From assembly GCA_023052935.1 (NCBI GenBank), contig CM041292.1, positions 134,802,951 to 134,866,950 on the forward strand: a DNA stretch of 64,000 bases. Direction: 5' to 3'. Under the pieces are notes generated by a model that worked only from the letters and a program-made list of their open reading frames with translations, searched no databases and had not been told where the DNA came from. How positions within the stretch are numbered: the first letter of the stretch is position 1; every line of letters starts with the position of its first letter. Shown piece by piece: positions 45,588 through 58,005 of the stretch. Position numbers and translations under genes: made by a program. This DNA is from Piezodorus guildinii (Eukaryota; Arthropoda; Insecta; Hemiptera; Pentatomidae).

Positions 45588-46870
45588 ACTATCGTGGGAT
45601 CTCTCTTCTCCCAGTATGCTATAAAATATTCTCGTCAATTCTAACTAGTCGAATCACGGAATACGCTGAGGAAATTATCGGAGATTACCAATGTGGTTTT
45701 AGGCGGAATCGCTCGACTATTGACCAAATATTTTCCTTACGTCAAATATTAGAGAAAAAATTGGAATACAACGGTGTAGTCCATCAACTTTATATCGATT
45801 TTAAAAAGGCTTATGATTCAATAGACCGTCAGAAGCTATATAACATCATGATTGAACAGGGAATACCTAGAAAGTTAGTAAACTTAGTAGAGATGTGTTT
45901 GTCGGAAACCTTCCATAAAGTTAGAATCGGTCATAATTACTCCGAGAGATTTGAGGTGCGATCGGGTTTGAAACAGGGTGACTCCCTTTCACCTGTGTTA
46001 TTTAATATAGCTTTAGAATATGTCATAGAAAAGGTGATGTGTACCGAGAAAGGCTTAAATATGGGTGACAAGATTCCGGTTTTGGGGTATGCCGATGATC
46101 TGGTACTGCTAGGTGAAGACACGGAAACCATACAACTAAATACAAGTGAGTTAATAAAAACCGGTAAAGAAATAGGACTCGAATTAAATACCGATAAGAC
46201 GAAGTATATGATCAGTAGCAGAAACGGTGTCGATCTTGGTGATATTGATGTATCAGGTCATACTTTGGAACACGTAGAGAAATTCAAGTATTTAGGTTCA
46301 ATTATAACTAGAAAAAATGAAATCCAGGAAGAAATAAAGTCCCGGTTAAAGGTGGGAAATGCGTGTTATTATTCAGTTGCTAAGTTACTTAGTTCGCGGC
46401 TTCTATCTAAAAACTTAAAGATTAGAATTTATAAAACTATTATTCTTCCAACGGTTCTTTACGGATGTGAAACGTGGCCGCTTACTTTAAAGGATGAACA
46501 GCGGCTTAAGGTTTTCGAAAATAAGGTATTGCGTAAAATATTTGGTCCAAAGAGAGATGAGGCCACTGGGGAGTTTAGAAGGTTGCATAACGCGGAATTG
46601 CGGAGTTTGTACCCTGTGGATATAATTGAGTTGATAGCATCGCGGAGACTCAAATGGGCGCGTAAAGTTGTTGGGCTTAGTGAGGAACGGATTCCGAGAA
46701 AGTTGGTATTCGCTGAACCGACTGGTAGGCGTCCGAAAGGTAGGCCGAAGCGTCGATGGGAGGATCGCATTAAGGCTGATCTCGGGGGCTTGGGCTTGAC
46801 CGGTGAACATTGGACGAGACTATGCAGGCGAAGTTTGGTGGTATCGGCATCGAACCTTCGGGTTCGGTAA
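45587..46870 (+). CDS. RTE LINE reverse transcriptase and C-terminal domain
   Basis: The open frame begins at the deletion joint with NYRGISLLPVCYKIFSS, the first RT motif. Then come QCGFRRNRSTIDQIF, LYIDFKKAYDSIDR (about 45789-45830), SGLKQGDSLSPVLFNIALEY and GYADDLVLLGE (YADD codons 46088-46099). KTKYMISS, EKFKYLGSIIT, ILPTVLYGCETWPLT, KVLRKIFGPKRDE, RRLKWARKVVGL and a basic GRRPKGRPKRRWEDR tail follow, with a stop after NLRVR. All RT motifs are present and the 428-codon frame has no stop. This suggests a fairly young copy whose damage is the deletion. No own start codon is evident upstream of the joint. Confidence 0.9.
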   Translation, partial: NYRGISLLPVCYKIFSSILTSRITEYAEEIIGDYQCGFRRNRSTIDQIFSLRQILEKKLEYNGVVHQLYIDFKKAYDSIDRQKLYNIMIEQGIPRKLVNLVEMCLSETFHKVRIGHNYSERFEVRSGLKQGDSLSPVLFNIALEYVIEKVMCTEKGLNMGDKIPVLGYADDLVLLGEDTETIQLNTSELIKTGKEIGLELNTDKTKYMISSRNGVDLGDIDVSGHTLEHVEKFKYLGSIITRKNEIQEEIKSRLKVGNACYYSVAKLLSSRLLSKNLKIRIYKTIILPTVLYGCETWPLTLKDEQRLKVFENKVLRKIFGPKRDEATGEFRRLHNAELRSLYPVDIIELIASRRLKWARKVVGLSEERIPRKLVFAEPTGRRPKGRPKRRWEDRIKADLGGLGLTGEHWTRLCRRSLVVSASNLRVR

Positions 46871-46888
46871 GCCTATTATTATTATTAT

Positions 46889-47147
46889 TTTTTTTATTGC
46901 ACATTTTCTTGGTTTTACCAGAATACTTACCTACCCGGACCAAAGTCAAGGGCTAGGCAAAAAATACTATACTATATTTAAAAATTTCCTGATGATACTG
47001 GCTGTACCGAGGAGAACTGCTTTCTGTCCTTCTTCCAGAACCTTTTCGGGCAGTTTTAAGTTTTTAGTTGCTAAAATGGTGTCATCTGGAATGAGACCGT
47101 TGCATGAGATAATTATCGGATATACCTTGATTTGTTCCAGCTTATAG

Positions 47148-47149
<2 letters not shown>
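46889..47149 (-). pseudogene. Other LINE C-terminal fragment nested in the RTE tail
   Basis: On the minus strand: KLEQIKVYPIIISCNGLIP, then KLPEKVLEEGQKAVLLGTAS and IIRKFLN before stops. This matches the common LINE ending V-V-P-V-V-I-G-x-x-G, L-Q-K-A-V-L-L-G-T, I-L-R-K. It lies between two TTA microsatellite stretches (46871-46888 and 47150-47178), so it was inserted into the tail of the RTE element or acquired with it. It has no catalytic part. Confidence 0.7.
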
Positions 47150-47183
<34 letters not shown>

Positions 47184-47330
47184 TGATTTTTAAAACGGAA
47201 ATAAGTCGTGTGTTGAGCGCAATAGATTTTTTAACTAACACTACTCTTATTGCATCAATTATCAAAAGAAATTTGAAGATTATCAAAATTAATAGATGAT
47301 CATAGATTTTAACAAAATCTGAGTTTCCAC

Positions 47331-47455
47331 TCGCCTACCAGACGCCCTGATGATGACCCACAATGGGGGTCGAAACGTTGGCAAACAATAAAATAGTTGA
47401 AACTAGTCAGTTGTTTCATTTAATGACCGCCACCCGGACTAATTCCTTCAAAAAT
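47331..47455 (+). mobile_element. Penelope-type family D, solo right end
   Basis: A hammerhead is followed by aacaataaaatagttgaaac, tgtttcatttaatgaccgcc and acccggactaattcctt, the same right arm as in 60739-61386. No inverted left arm or coding part is visible. Confidence 0.7.
47338..47392 (+). ncRNA. Hammerhead ribozyme motif C
   Basis: CTGATGA at 47347-47353, an extra T, stem II GACCC (47355-47359) with GGGTC (47367-47371), GAAAC at 47372-47376, GTT with the expected cut after T47379. Stem I pairs GCC (47344-47346) with GGC (47380-47382). It is the best-formed motif of the window, with five stem II pairs. Confidence 0.85.
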
Positions 47456-49065
47456 TTTAACAGTTTAAATAAAATTTAAAAATTATTGATTTCCCTACAC
47501 CATATTTTTTTAACAAGTGTTCGATTTTAAAATGAAGAACTCAATAAAAAACCCAAAATCGGAAGCTGAAACTAGGAGCATATTTCTTCAAGATTTTTTA
47601 GGTCTTAATCGAAACTCCTATAGTTCCTATAAGTTCTGAAAATAAAGCTACATAATCATATTTTTTGAGCTTGAGGAATAAAAAGGATTTTTTCAAATAT
47701 AAAGTTGCAAATTTTCACATGAAGGCCACAAACTTATATTAGGGAGGAAGAAAGTGATTATGTATAAACTGAGAATAATTATAATTATAACTAGTAAAGC
47801 GTACACGGAAAATTAGAGTTTCCAAAGACGACTTAACTCCGATCTGGGGCAGAATACTATGCCGATACAGCTTATCTGTCAGTCCCTAGTATTCCGCCTG
47901 CTGTCGAAATGTCAGTCAATGAATATTGTGTCTATCTCATCCAATCTCGAATCTGACTTCTTTTAAAGGTCAGTTTACGACAGCCTTCCATGGACAGATA
48001 AAAAAAGTTACATTCCGAAGTTACATTCCAAACGAGACTCGCTCATTATCGTTCCAGTAATGCCGTTTTTCGATTTCTGAATCCAATATTTAATACAGAT
48101 AGAAAGAAATTTAGACTTATAACGGAGATTAAAATCACACCAATTACTGTCAAGCTATAATTTCAAATCGCTTACCGCAGCTTTTAAACTTTTTCGAATA
48201 AGAAATTTCTCAATTTCCCACTTTTTTTCTTATAATAACAGTCATTTGAGTAACCCCCAATGTAGGAACGGTCCCCCAATATGGGTCGAAACCGGCTTCT
48301 AATTAGACTCAATAGCGAACAGGTGACGAAAACCATGTGATCTTTTATTGCATTAAAAATATTTACCTTGTCCAAACAGGATTGAATCCAAGAACCGATT
48401 AGGATATGATTACTATCCCATTCTGGCTGGAAATATATGTCATTACATGAGTCATTGATGACTTCACGTGAAATTAAATTACAGTTGATGATGCAAAGGG
48501 GAATATATTTTTAAAATTTCAATCTTTTTTTTTGTTGTAAAAATATTTTAAAAAACAATATCAGCATTTTTTATGTTATGACCACAATATTTCTAGTAAA
48601 AATAAAATACATTACAAAAAAAAAATAATAAAAAAATACGACTATTTATTTCATGAAACCCTGAAAAGGAGATAATTAATAAACGAATAATGCTTAAAAT
48701 AAACAATGCTGAATTCTTCACGAAGATAAAAGCTGAATTTTATTCTCAATTGAAAATTTAGTTATTTAATAAAAATTGTTAAAACATTCAAACAGCATTG
48801 GTACAATTTCCAAAAACGAAAAGAAAATTGTAATTAATAGACTAAAAAATCTGGTGCAAGTAAACAAAAAACTACACAAAAATTGCATTAAAAAAAAATG
48901 TTTGCTCTTTTCTTCTTTAATTGGATATCGAATTCGTTCAACCAATCCGTTTTTTATCAATACCACGAAAATGATATGGTTATTTTTATATAATCAACAA
49001 AATCAAAGATAATTTAGAGGAAGAAAATTTAAAATACCGGCATTTAAGATCAGTCAGAAGTTGTC
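47456..49065. other. AT-rich spacer, nothing recognised
   Basis: A weak echo of a family-D stem II (gggtcgaaacc, 48283-48293) lacks the catalytic box. Other frames are short and A/T-driven. Confidence 0.5.
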
Positions 49066-49218
49066 TTAAATATGAAATTTCAATTTCATACTTTTCGTTT
49101 TCGTGCTAGACTTACCACACACCTTTAAACTTAGTCATTTAGACTCGAAAATTTTTACGATCCAAATAATTTCCCTGACTATATATTTCATAAATAAGTA
49201 AGGGAAAGAAAAAATGGA
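49066..49218 (-). repeat. R1 repeat, end fragment
   Basis: Shares tcttaaatatgaaatttca, cgaaaatttttacgatcc and aagtaagggaaag with 61780-61999. Old copy. Confidence 0.6.
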
Positions 49219-50741
49219 AATTTCTTATGAATTCAGGATACAGGATCTTTAAAGGAATTCAAAGATATTGGTCAGACGGTCTATCTAGGAAGATAATGGA
49301 GTAGGAGTGTTCAGATTTATATATTAACCTTTTTTTTTTTAATTGTTAATGATTTTAAAAATAAAAAACTATTAAATTTAATTTACATATATAAAGAATA
49401 TTTATATTTTAAAGCAATATGGCAGTCAAGCCTAAATAAAAATAAGGATACCAATCTTCAACAAACAAGTATTATTAGCAAATAAAATTAATGTTAAGTT
49501 TCTAAGATATTAAGGTATATGTTGACAAGAGGTGTAGAAAACTAATAATGAAAAAATATTAGAGGTAATATTATCTGGTTGAGGCACTTATTTGTCATGA
49601 AAAGAGAATCAATAGCAATAAAATTAATTTTTAATGCAATTTTACCACGCATAAAGTTAAATAAAGTATCAGAATGGGGAGGGACGGACGAAGGAAAGGT
49701 GTTCCTTTCAGTTAACGAGCACCCAGCCAGGTCCAATTTGACAGACTGAACCAATAATTACCCAAGTAGCCAACCGAAGGGGATAAAATAACATAAATTT
49801 CCTCTCCCAATCCACCCCTTCCGAGGGTTGGCCAACACCCTTGATCCTATCTTCTGACGGTCTAATTGCAGTCTTCCCTTCACAGCTATCTCGCCTAGAT
49901 CACACAAAGCCAGCGCCAAACTATTTTTTACTCACACCACTATCTCACTATCCAGGTAGTTCGCTACGCACACACTTCAGTGACTTTTTTCCCACCACCT
50001 GCCATCTACGATTTCTTCGAGGAACCGAAATAATTTCGGTGTTAGGAATGAGACGAGGAAAAGAAGATAGCATAGGAAGAGGAAATAACACATCCCTAGC
50101 GTTTCCTTTATGTTCCTTAGTTAGTTAATAAGGTACTAGGTTCCATAGGCGCAGATATAGTTCGGAAAAAAAAGCTAGAGTCGATCAGAATTCCTGGCCA
50201 AGTAGGGTCGTAAATCGGGAACATAAACCTTATTTCTTATTCTAATAAGATCTGGAACATCATTGATTCCACTTTATATACCTCAATGCATGTGGGTTTT
50301 ATTCCGTTGTAGGATGGTGGAATGTTGAGGTCTATTTGCAACCTACTTTTTATTTAACAACCGTTACTCTTTAGTTTTTAAATAATATAATTAAGAAATT
50401 TAAAAAAATTTATAATTAAAATTAATATTAAGCAAACAAATAATTCACCTTCATAAACTGGAATAGGATCACATAAATATTGGAAAAATGCAGAAGAAAC
50501 ATATTAATTATGATTCACATTCTTCATTTAGCAGCAAATAAAAACGCAATGAAAATCCTTCGTAAAAAGAGTTTACAATAAATGTTATAGATAAGATGCT
50601 GGATCATAATGATTCTTCAAAATTATAGCAAATTCGAATCTTTTAGAAATTAAAAGCCATCAATGGGGCTGTTCCAATTATTGAATAGTTGTTTTTTAGA
50701 GGCATGTATTTAGAAAACTTACTATATATATTTTAACATCA
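49219..50741. other. Spacer; GC-richer 49680-50130
   Basis: An open frame at 49841-50128 (no ATG at its start) in the GC-richer patch has no recognised domain. It may be an exon or chance. The rest is AT-rich. Confidence 0.4.
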
Positions 50742-50862
50742 TTTATTGAAATTTACAACTGTACTTCAAGCTACAACAAGTAAATGTGAAAAAAGATAAA
50801 AGTCGTGAAACAGACTCGAAGAAGAACTCCCCAATGGCAGCACTCCCGTATTTAGAAAACTA
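50742..50862 (-). repeat. LINE family X 3' UTR fragment
   Basis: On the minus strand: tgccattggggagttcttc, gagtctgtttcacgac and gaagtacagttgtaaatttc ending caataaatgat, matching 3930-4030. It is a pure 3' UTR stub. Confidence 0.65.
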
Positions 50863-50999
50863 AAAAAGAAAAATTTATTTTCAATATGTTTTCACGTTAG
50901 GAAGAGGTTCCGCTGGGTACTGACCTCCCTGCTAGCACTTTAACAATATACAACGCATCTGCTTATTTTCGCGGAAAGAGTGACAGGTCTAGATCATGA

Positions 51000-51590
51000 T
51001 AATAAAAATAATTCTGTTTTATGCTGGGACAAGTCCCTTTAGAATAACATTAACATAATATATAAATTGGACTTAATGGGCTTTGAGTAATTAATTATAT
51101 ATAAATATGTTAACTAAAACTAATCGAAAACAGACATACGAGAATATGAAGAAAATAAAATAAAATAGCATCTTATTTACAATTTTGTTGTGGCTAGATG
51201 GTCATGAGATTAATGAATAAGCGGGATTCGAAGTTAGGAAGAGAGTTAGAGTGACGAATAGAAAGAGGAAGAGAATGTCATAGGATTTAGGATCGGATAA
51301 GAAATGATCAGTCGAAATATGCATAAATGTGTGTATAAATCTGAAGGTCCAGAGCGTGTATAACGGGAATGGACAGAGGATTTGGATTGTAGAAGGTCGA
51401 AAATGTATGATGGACGGCGGGATTGGATAACTTGGTAAAATGAATGATGCAAGAAAATACTTGCGGCGATTGGAGGATAAAGCCACATCAACTCACTATA
51501 ATATTCGGGGACAATGGTGTACCTCGGGACCCCGAAGATAAAGCGAACAAAGCAATCAATTAGTCGAAGTTGACTTTGAATAAATAAAGT
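51000..51590 (-). pseudogene. Daphne-like LINE, decayed C-terminal copy
   Basis: On the minus strand fragments align with the C-terminus of the LINE at 54848: WLYPP, ASIFLHHSFYQVIQSRRPSY, IFDLLQSKSSVH, in mixed frames. The downstream UTR resembles 54290-54340 (tgggacaagtccctttagaa). It is 5' truncated near 51590 next to a T-run, with many stops and frameshifts. It was probably an independent older insertion. Confidence 0.7.
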
Positions 51591-53295
51591 TTTTTTTTTT
51601 TTTTTTTTTTTAATTACATCATTTTATTTCGATAAGTGATCAATTTACAACAACATGGAAATATTTTTAGTAATTTTTTAAAACTATTAAATTATACTGA
51701 ACTGCATTCAAGTAGAGTTCTGCATATCTATAACAAAACGAAGTTAGGTGTGAAAGTTACTTTGTAAAACGGGTTAAAATTTATTTACTTTATAAAATAA
51801 CTTAGTCATAAAGTTGTTAAAATATTTATAACCAAAAACATTAATTAATGAAATTATTTGTAATAAATTATGTACAAGAGAAAGATGGGTACGTTTCATT
51901 GCATACATTGTTGTAAAGAAATGATTGGTTCTTTGGGTTTCCCTACCAAAACTAGCCCAGGCTACGTCATATTATATTTATATGGAGTCCAGATAGTTCC
52001 TCTCCGATCGCACCTCGTTAAGGGAAGGTTGTAACCATCCACTCAATGATGTTTATGTATATAAATGTAATCGGTAATTTATTTCTTAAACATAGGAATC
52101 AAGTATCGCCTGTAGGTGTACACCACAATGCGAAGTTGATAAAGGTAATCTTCACAATCATAAATCAGAGACGGACGGGTTAATGATACCTCTTATAATG
52201 CAGTTGTTAATATGAACTCAAGAGGATGAAATCCGTGACCAAATCCCCGAAGGCGAAGTAAATCATGATTAACTATATCATCACCCACAGTAAGGAAGAT
52301 AAATTTACACATTATTACAATATTTTGATGTTAAAGAAAATAATTTGACAGATGAATCGGTGTAATTCTCCTGGATCAGGTTGCTAACAGCGGTAGACCA
52401 CAAGGGGACGGTCATGAGAGCCGCAGAAGCTCCGACAGCCGAACCTATTATTCTAATCGCTCATTCAAGCTCATTTCTACAATTTCATGGTCTTTGTGGA
52501 ACGTGTAATCAGAAACCTTCCTTTTTGAATACTCGCCGAGGAATAAATCATTTGAAATTGGCAGTTGTCGGCTCACGAGGAAGGGACTTTCTTCCCGCCA
52601 GAGCCAACATTTCTGCAGATAGTACCTCTTATCTCAGGGGCGAGAATTTATCTGTAACCGTTAGTGAGAAAGGCCAGTTTGGAGGGTAAAAAGGGACCAT
52701 TACCCGTGATAAAACTAAGAGGAAAAAATAAACAATATTCCCTTAGGGGACCACATGTTTGAGGGAACAGTCATAAAATGAGGGTTATCTAGAGGAAACT
52801 TTCACACCTTCCAAACATGTACTATCTTCAAATTATAGCTTTAAACTTTTAAAATGCAACATTATGATAATATGTCAAAGATTAAATAAAATTTTGTAAA
52901 TTTCAAAATAAAACAGTAATAACGATGAAATACAAAATAAAAGCAAATCGGCAAAAGCACCATTAATATTTATAGAATTAATTAAAAAGTAAAGAACATT
53001 GATTTCAGTTTTGAACTTAAAATTACAACCATGTTAATTGGCCTGCTGAATTAAATCATAGATTAGAAGAATGTATATAGAATGACAAAAGTTATTTTCA
53101 TTTTGATTGAAACATTGATTCATGTGATCTACTCCGTCTATTTTTAATTAAATATTTAAAAATATGATTTCATAGAATTGATTACTATATGGATGTAAAA
53201 TTGAATTTTTTAGTCATTTATTTTTTTTTTTTATATAATTGAAATAGTGTAAAGAGGCTTAAAACCGATATTATTTTTTTTTATTATTTTTTTTT

Positions 53296-53343
<48 letters not shown>

Positions 53344-53636
53344 TCCTCTCCAAAAGTACCATTAATTATATTGATTAGAAATAATTGGCCGTTTTAGCCT
53401 GTTAGCATTGATTGAAAAATAAAAGAAATTGACGACAATCTAAAGGAGAAAACACAAAAAATATATTTTGAAATTACGATTTTTTTCCTGCAAATGATAA
53501 TAGTATAAAAGAGATTGTTATAAATAATAATAATTTCTATTGTTATTTTACTTATTCTTAAATAAATGCTTCAATCGAAATTATAAGATTCCTGTCATTT
53601 TTAAACTCGTGTATGTGATTTTATATTTATAAGCAT
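51591..53636. other. Spacer; long T-rich tract
   Basis: T-runs at 51591-51611 and about 53219-53341 (over 100 T-rich bases). A GC-richer patch 52370-52690 has a 102-codon frame without an ATG start or domain (52381-52689). Nothing else recognised. Confidence 0.45.
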
Positions 53637-53770
53637 AGAATAGAATAGAATTAAATAGAAAAATAATTTTTATTCTGGCACTGGGTCCCTTACGAACAGT
53701 ATGATATGTACAATTAAGATATAGAATGTGTCTGGCAACAAGACCAAATGATTATAATTGATTCTTATTC
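53637..53770 (-). mobile_element. Daphne-like LINE 3' UTR stub
   Basis: agaatagaatagaatt followed by tttttattctggcactgggt and cccttacgaacag parallels the 3' end of the large copy (agaatagaatagaa, tttttattctgggactgtgt). It is a short 5'-truncated insertion on the same strand. Confidence 0.7.
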
Positions 53771-53914
53771 ACAATACTTTAAGAAGACAAGAAAGGATGC
53801 AATAAAACAAAAGAGTAAAATAAATAAATGACTTCTGATATATTAATGTGTTGAACAAACCTAAACAATAAAACTGATTCATAATAATTAATCCATTTGA
53901 AAACATGAACAATA

Positions 53915-53958
<44 letters not shown>

Positions 53959-54247
53959 ATTATTATTTTTTTTTTTTAATAGCTATTTGATTTGGAATAT
54001 CAGGCATGTTGAGTGTCTGTTTGAGATGACAACATTTCATGAATAATTAAGGAATAACATATTTGTTTTAGTAATTCAATGTTTCTAGGACTGAAGTATA
54101 CTCCTAGAGCCTGTTTTTTTTTTTTTTTTTTATTTAAGTGAAAACTTCATTAGGCGCGTTATGCGATTTTTGGGAGGGGTAAAAGCTAGACTGGCGCAAA
54201 CGCAGCGATCTGTTCATTTTACAATATCTTCAATTTTCATTAAATTA
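53771..54247. other. Spacer with (AT)n and T-run
   Basis: AT run at 53919-53953, T-runs at 53970-53980 and 54115-54130. No feature. Confidence 0.6.
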
Positions 54248-54847
54248 TATAGAATAGAATAGAATAGAATAGAAATTGATTTTTATTCTGGGACTGTGTC
54301 CCTTGAGAATAACATATTTGCAAAGTTTACAATATACAGTATGTCTGGCCAACAGACAAAATGAACATAATTAACTAATGTTTACAATTAAGGGTGAATA
54401 TATACGTAAAATATAAAAATAAAATGAATAAAAATTAAAATAAAAAAATATCCTCAGAAAATAGTTGTTTGGACAAAATGAAAAATAAATGAGTTTGAAT
54501 GGATAATAAAAAGAAGAAAAATAAAAGATTACATTATTTTGTTACTTGGTCTTTTAAGAATAACATAAGCTTTGAAATAATAAAGTAACTTAAACTGGAC
54601 AAGAAATAGAGAAAAATAAACCAATTAAACATAAATAAAAATAATATACTACAATGATACAAAACGAAGTCTTCTTTCACATAACAGGCATAATAATCAC
54701 AATATAAACAATTTAAAAGAAAAGAACAAAAAATGTAAAAAAAAAAAAATAAATCTTCCAGATAAAATAGTTGAAAAAATAGATCAATACTTGTGGAAAA
54801 AAAAAATAAAAATATTGAATACAATCCTGCGAAAAAATTCAACATTG

Positions 54848-57677
54848 TCAAGCAGCGTCATTTTGGGATGCTAGAAGGTACTGGAAGAGAAGGTGTTTGA
54901 ATGTGGAGAGGAATCGAGCATGGCGGATGTTTGATGGGAGGGAATTCCAGAGACTAGTAGAACGGGCCAGAAAGGAGCATTCATATTTTTTTGTTCTGTG
55001 GGAAGGGATATAAAGGTTGGACATACGGGATCTAGTCTCTAGTGGATGAATTGAGGGTTTGAACTGCAGGAGATTATAGATATAGGAAGGATGTTGGGAG
55101 TTGATAGTTTGGTATAGAAAAGATCCAAGGAAGTATTGCCTACGGGTGTGGGGAAAAAGCCAATTTGATTCGGTATAAAGATGGGATACATGAGACCGCC
55201 TCGACGTGCCATAAACGAATCTTAAAGAACTGTTCATGATCTGCTTCAACCTCTTCTCTAGCATCATCGAGAGGCCACCATATACCGCACATCCATAATC
55301 AAATTGAGGGAAAATTAAAGAGGATACAAGGAGCTTACGGGTGGACTGTGGGAGAACATGACGGGAACGATGGAATAATTTGAGGGAGCTTATTGACCTT
55401 CGGGAAATTTGGGCCACATGTGGTTTCCAGGATAAGGTTTGGTCAAAATGGATGCCTAAATTTTTACAGAGGAGCTGAAAGTGATAGGATGGTCATTTAG
55501 TAATAGGGTAGGAAGAGAAGGAATAGATGTGAGGAGGGAATCGGATCCAATAATGATAGCCTGAGTTTTCGCAGCGTTTAAAGTTAAATCATTCTGATTT
55601 GCCCAATGACAGATCCTGCCCAGGTCTTCTTGAATACTAGTAAACGCTGCTGATAACTCAGTAGGAGGAAAGGATAGATAAATCTGAAAGTCATCAGCAT
55701 ATAGGTGGTAGGAGCAGTGATGGATTGAATTGGGAAGATCGTTTATAAAGGCATTGAATAGGATAGGAGAAATACTTGAACCCTGGCCACCCCTGAGGAA
55801 AGGGTAAGAAAATAAGATAAAGGTTGGTTAGGAATGTGGACTGCTTGGGTTCGGTCAGAAAGAAATGACTGGAGCCAAAGAATAGAGCTGTAAGAGAAGG
55901 AAAGAGATTTTAGTTTGGAGTAAAGGATGGAATGGTTCAGAGAATCAAACGCTTTAGAAAAGTCAAGGAGTATTAGTACTGTTAGCTGTTTGTTGTCCAT
56001 TGCAGTGTGTATGTCATTGGTAATTTTAGCAAGAGCAGATTGAGTGGAGAAACCAGGTCGAAAACCGGATTGGAGAGGATTGATTGATTTTGATTCTTCG
56101 AGGAATTTTGAAATTTGAGATTGTACTAATCTTTCTAGAGGTTTAGAAAGATTGGATAAGATGGAGATCGGGCGGAAGTCTTTAGGAGTTGTAGGATTGG
56201 GATTTTTCTTAATGGGATGGACTATGGCTTTTTTCCAAGAGATGGGGAATACAGAATTTTGGAGGGAAAAATTATAAATGAAAAGGAGCACTGGTAAAAT
56301 TTCTGGGAGACATAGTTTTAGTAGTTTAACTGGGATTCCGTCAAAGCCTATGGAGTTTGTGCGGGATTTCATAACTGAAGTTATTATGTCAGTTGGTGAG
56401 ATGTCAGAGAAATAGAAGTTTCCGGAGTTAAAAGATGGAGCTGAAGGATGCTGGGAAGATGGTGATGCCAAATTGCAAGAGGTCGCAGATAGAAAGTAGG
56501 AATTTAATTCTTCAGGTGATACTTGAATATCTGAAGTGGTAGTGGATTTACAGAGGGAGAGTTTTCGAAGGAGTTGCCATTGAACTTAGGATCAGGAACT
56601 GAGGAAAGGGTTTCGTGAAAATAATTGGATTTCGCTTGTCTGACTCTTGATTGTGTCAAGTTACGGAGTACCCTGTACGCTTGGTAGTCATCCTCTAGTC
56701 TTGTGCGTCTGTAGCGTCTTCGGGCAGCCTCACGTCTCTTTTGAAGATCTTTTATTTCTTAAACCAAACCATGGAGCAGGACGGCGGCGAAAGGTGCAGG
56801 TTTTGAGAGGAGCATGGGTATCTAGTATCCTGAGTAGATTTGAGGTGAGGATATCTACCATAGAGTCAATGGAAGAGGAGGAGTAAATTTCTTCCCAGTT
56901 CAAGGACTCAAGATCTGGTAGAATGGTTTCACGAGAGAGGGTGTCAAGGTTACGGAATGTTATGGTTTTAGGAAGGATTGCTGGAGTTTGAATATTGTAA
57001 GATATTTGGATTAAATCGTGGGATGACAAGAATGGAACCGGCAACTGGGAGGAGGAAAGAAGGTTCTCTGCTGTATCTATAATGTAAACGTCCAACCAGG
57101 TGTCAATCCGTCGGGTATGATGCGTGGCAGAAAAGGGAACAATGAACAGATTGAGGGAGAAGAAGAGATTTTCTAAGTAAAGTCTGTCGTTGGAATGTGA
57201 AAGGAAGTTGGTATTAAGGTCACCGGAAATTATTATGTTAGTGTAAAGAGGAACGTATTTGTACAGAGTTGATTCAAGGGATTCTTCGAATGGTACCAAA
57301 GGAGGGCGGTAGGCTACAACATATAGGAGAGGATTTTCTTTGAGGAGAACTTCAATAGATAGGAATTCGACATGCGGGTGTTCAGTTCGGGATGAAAATT
57401 CAAGGATTCGAAATCTAAGGCTATTGTGGACATAAAGCCCGACGCCTCCACCAGTACGGCAGATGCGGTCGTGACGGATAAAGGAATAGTCCGGAAGAGA
57501 AACAGAAGAAGAAGGGATGTAGGGTTTTAACCATGTCTCGGAAACGGCAACAATATGGTAGAAATTTTGGGTGAAATATTGAAGGAATTCGTCGAAGTGA
57601 GCGGCTAAGGATTGGGCGTTAACGTGACAGGTAGTTAGGATACTAGACATGCTGGAGGTGGGATGGGAAATGAACAA
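54848..57677 (-). pseudogene. LINE ORF2: endonuclease and reverse transcriptase
   Basis: The first frame (56730-57677) carries the endonuclease: HVNAQSL (N20), VSETWLKP (E47), GGGVGLYV, VAYRPP, IISGDLNTN and LSSHDLIQ. A frame change near 56740 leads through a basic linker to the RT frame (55743-56471): IGFDGIPVKLLKLCLP, DFRPISILSNLSKPLERLV, INPLQSGFRPGFSTQSALAK and ILLDFSKAFDSLNH. An indel at the P-Q-G box (near 55785) shifts the frame to SSISPILFNAFINDLP, YHLYADDFQIY (codons 55690-55701 complement) and AAKTQAIIIG. Another shift near 55440 leads to the C-terminal frame (54848-55417) with FPQFDYGCAVYGG and STSLWNSLPSNIRH. All catalytic boxes exist but in several frames. Confidence 0.9.
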
Positions 57678-58005
57678 GGATTAGAGGGGAGACGCTGTAC
57701 ATATAAAAATATATTTAAGTCAATTTCAAGTGAAAGAAAGAAAAAAGATATATATATGTACACATAAACAGGCTCACAAACACAAATGCATAAGCACATA
57801 CGCGCTCATATACATACATACATATCATAAAGAAAATCATAAACCATCTCCGAGGTAAAGCGTTGAATTTAAGAGAACTTATATGAAAAAAAATCCCTAA
57901 TATATGTAAAAAATGCGATAAAAATATAATAATGAATGTATTCCTAAAACCATTAACCGTTGTTATATTCCGATTGATACTAGCCAGATGACGGGGATCC
58001 TGATG

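Larger units (their letters stand above)
44536..47178 (+). mobile_element. RTE-clade LINE, internally deleted
   Basis: Flanked by the 13-bp target duplication ttaattgattttt. Order: a GC-rich 5' leader (44536-44846), endonuclease (44847 to about 45587), an internal deletion joint, RT and C-terminus (45587-46870), and a (TTA)n/(TATT) tail that carries a nested fragment of another LINE. In RTE elements the endonuclease and RT form one ORF of about 1000 residues. Here roughly 150-200 residues between the domains are missing and the two halves are out of frame. The 3' stub at 7103 is from the same family. Confidence 0.9.
43758..47228 (+). repeat. Unclassified repeat R1, longest copy, split by an RTE insertion
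   Basis: R1 begins ttactttcacttacc (43757) and runs to 44535, where an RTE LINE has inserted. It resumes at 47192 with aaaacggaaataagtcgtgt and gttgagcgc. The target duplication ttaattgattttt (44523-44535, 47179-47191) proves the split. The rejoined length is about 815 bp. One end carries actttcacttacc, and aagtgaaagt recurs near the other end in copies such as 61508, giving partial inverted symmetry. No protein domain is recognised. Confidence 0.7.

Noticed and set aside
48265..48300. gtcccccaatatgggtcgaaaccgg, resembling family D stem II
   Set aside because: No CTGANGA box upstream and no GTH after GAAAC; at best a very old remnant.
52381..52689. 102-codon frame in a GC-richer patch
   Set aside because: No ATG at its start, no domain, and no convincing splice context; left as spacer.
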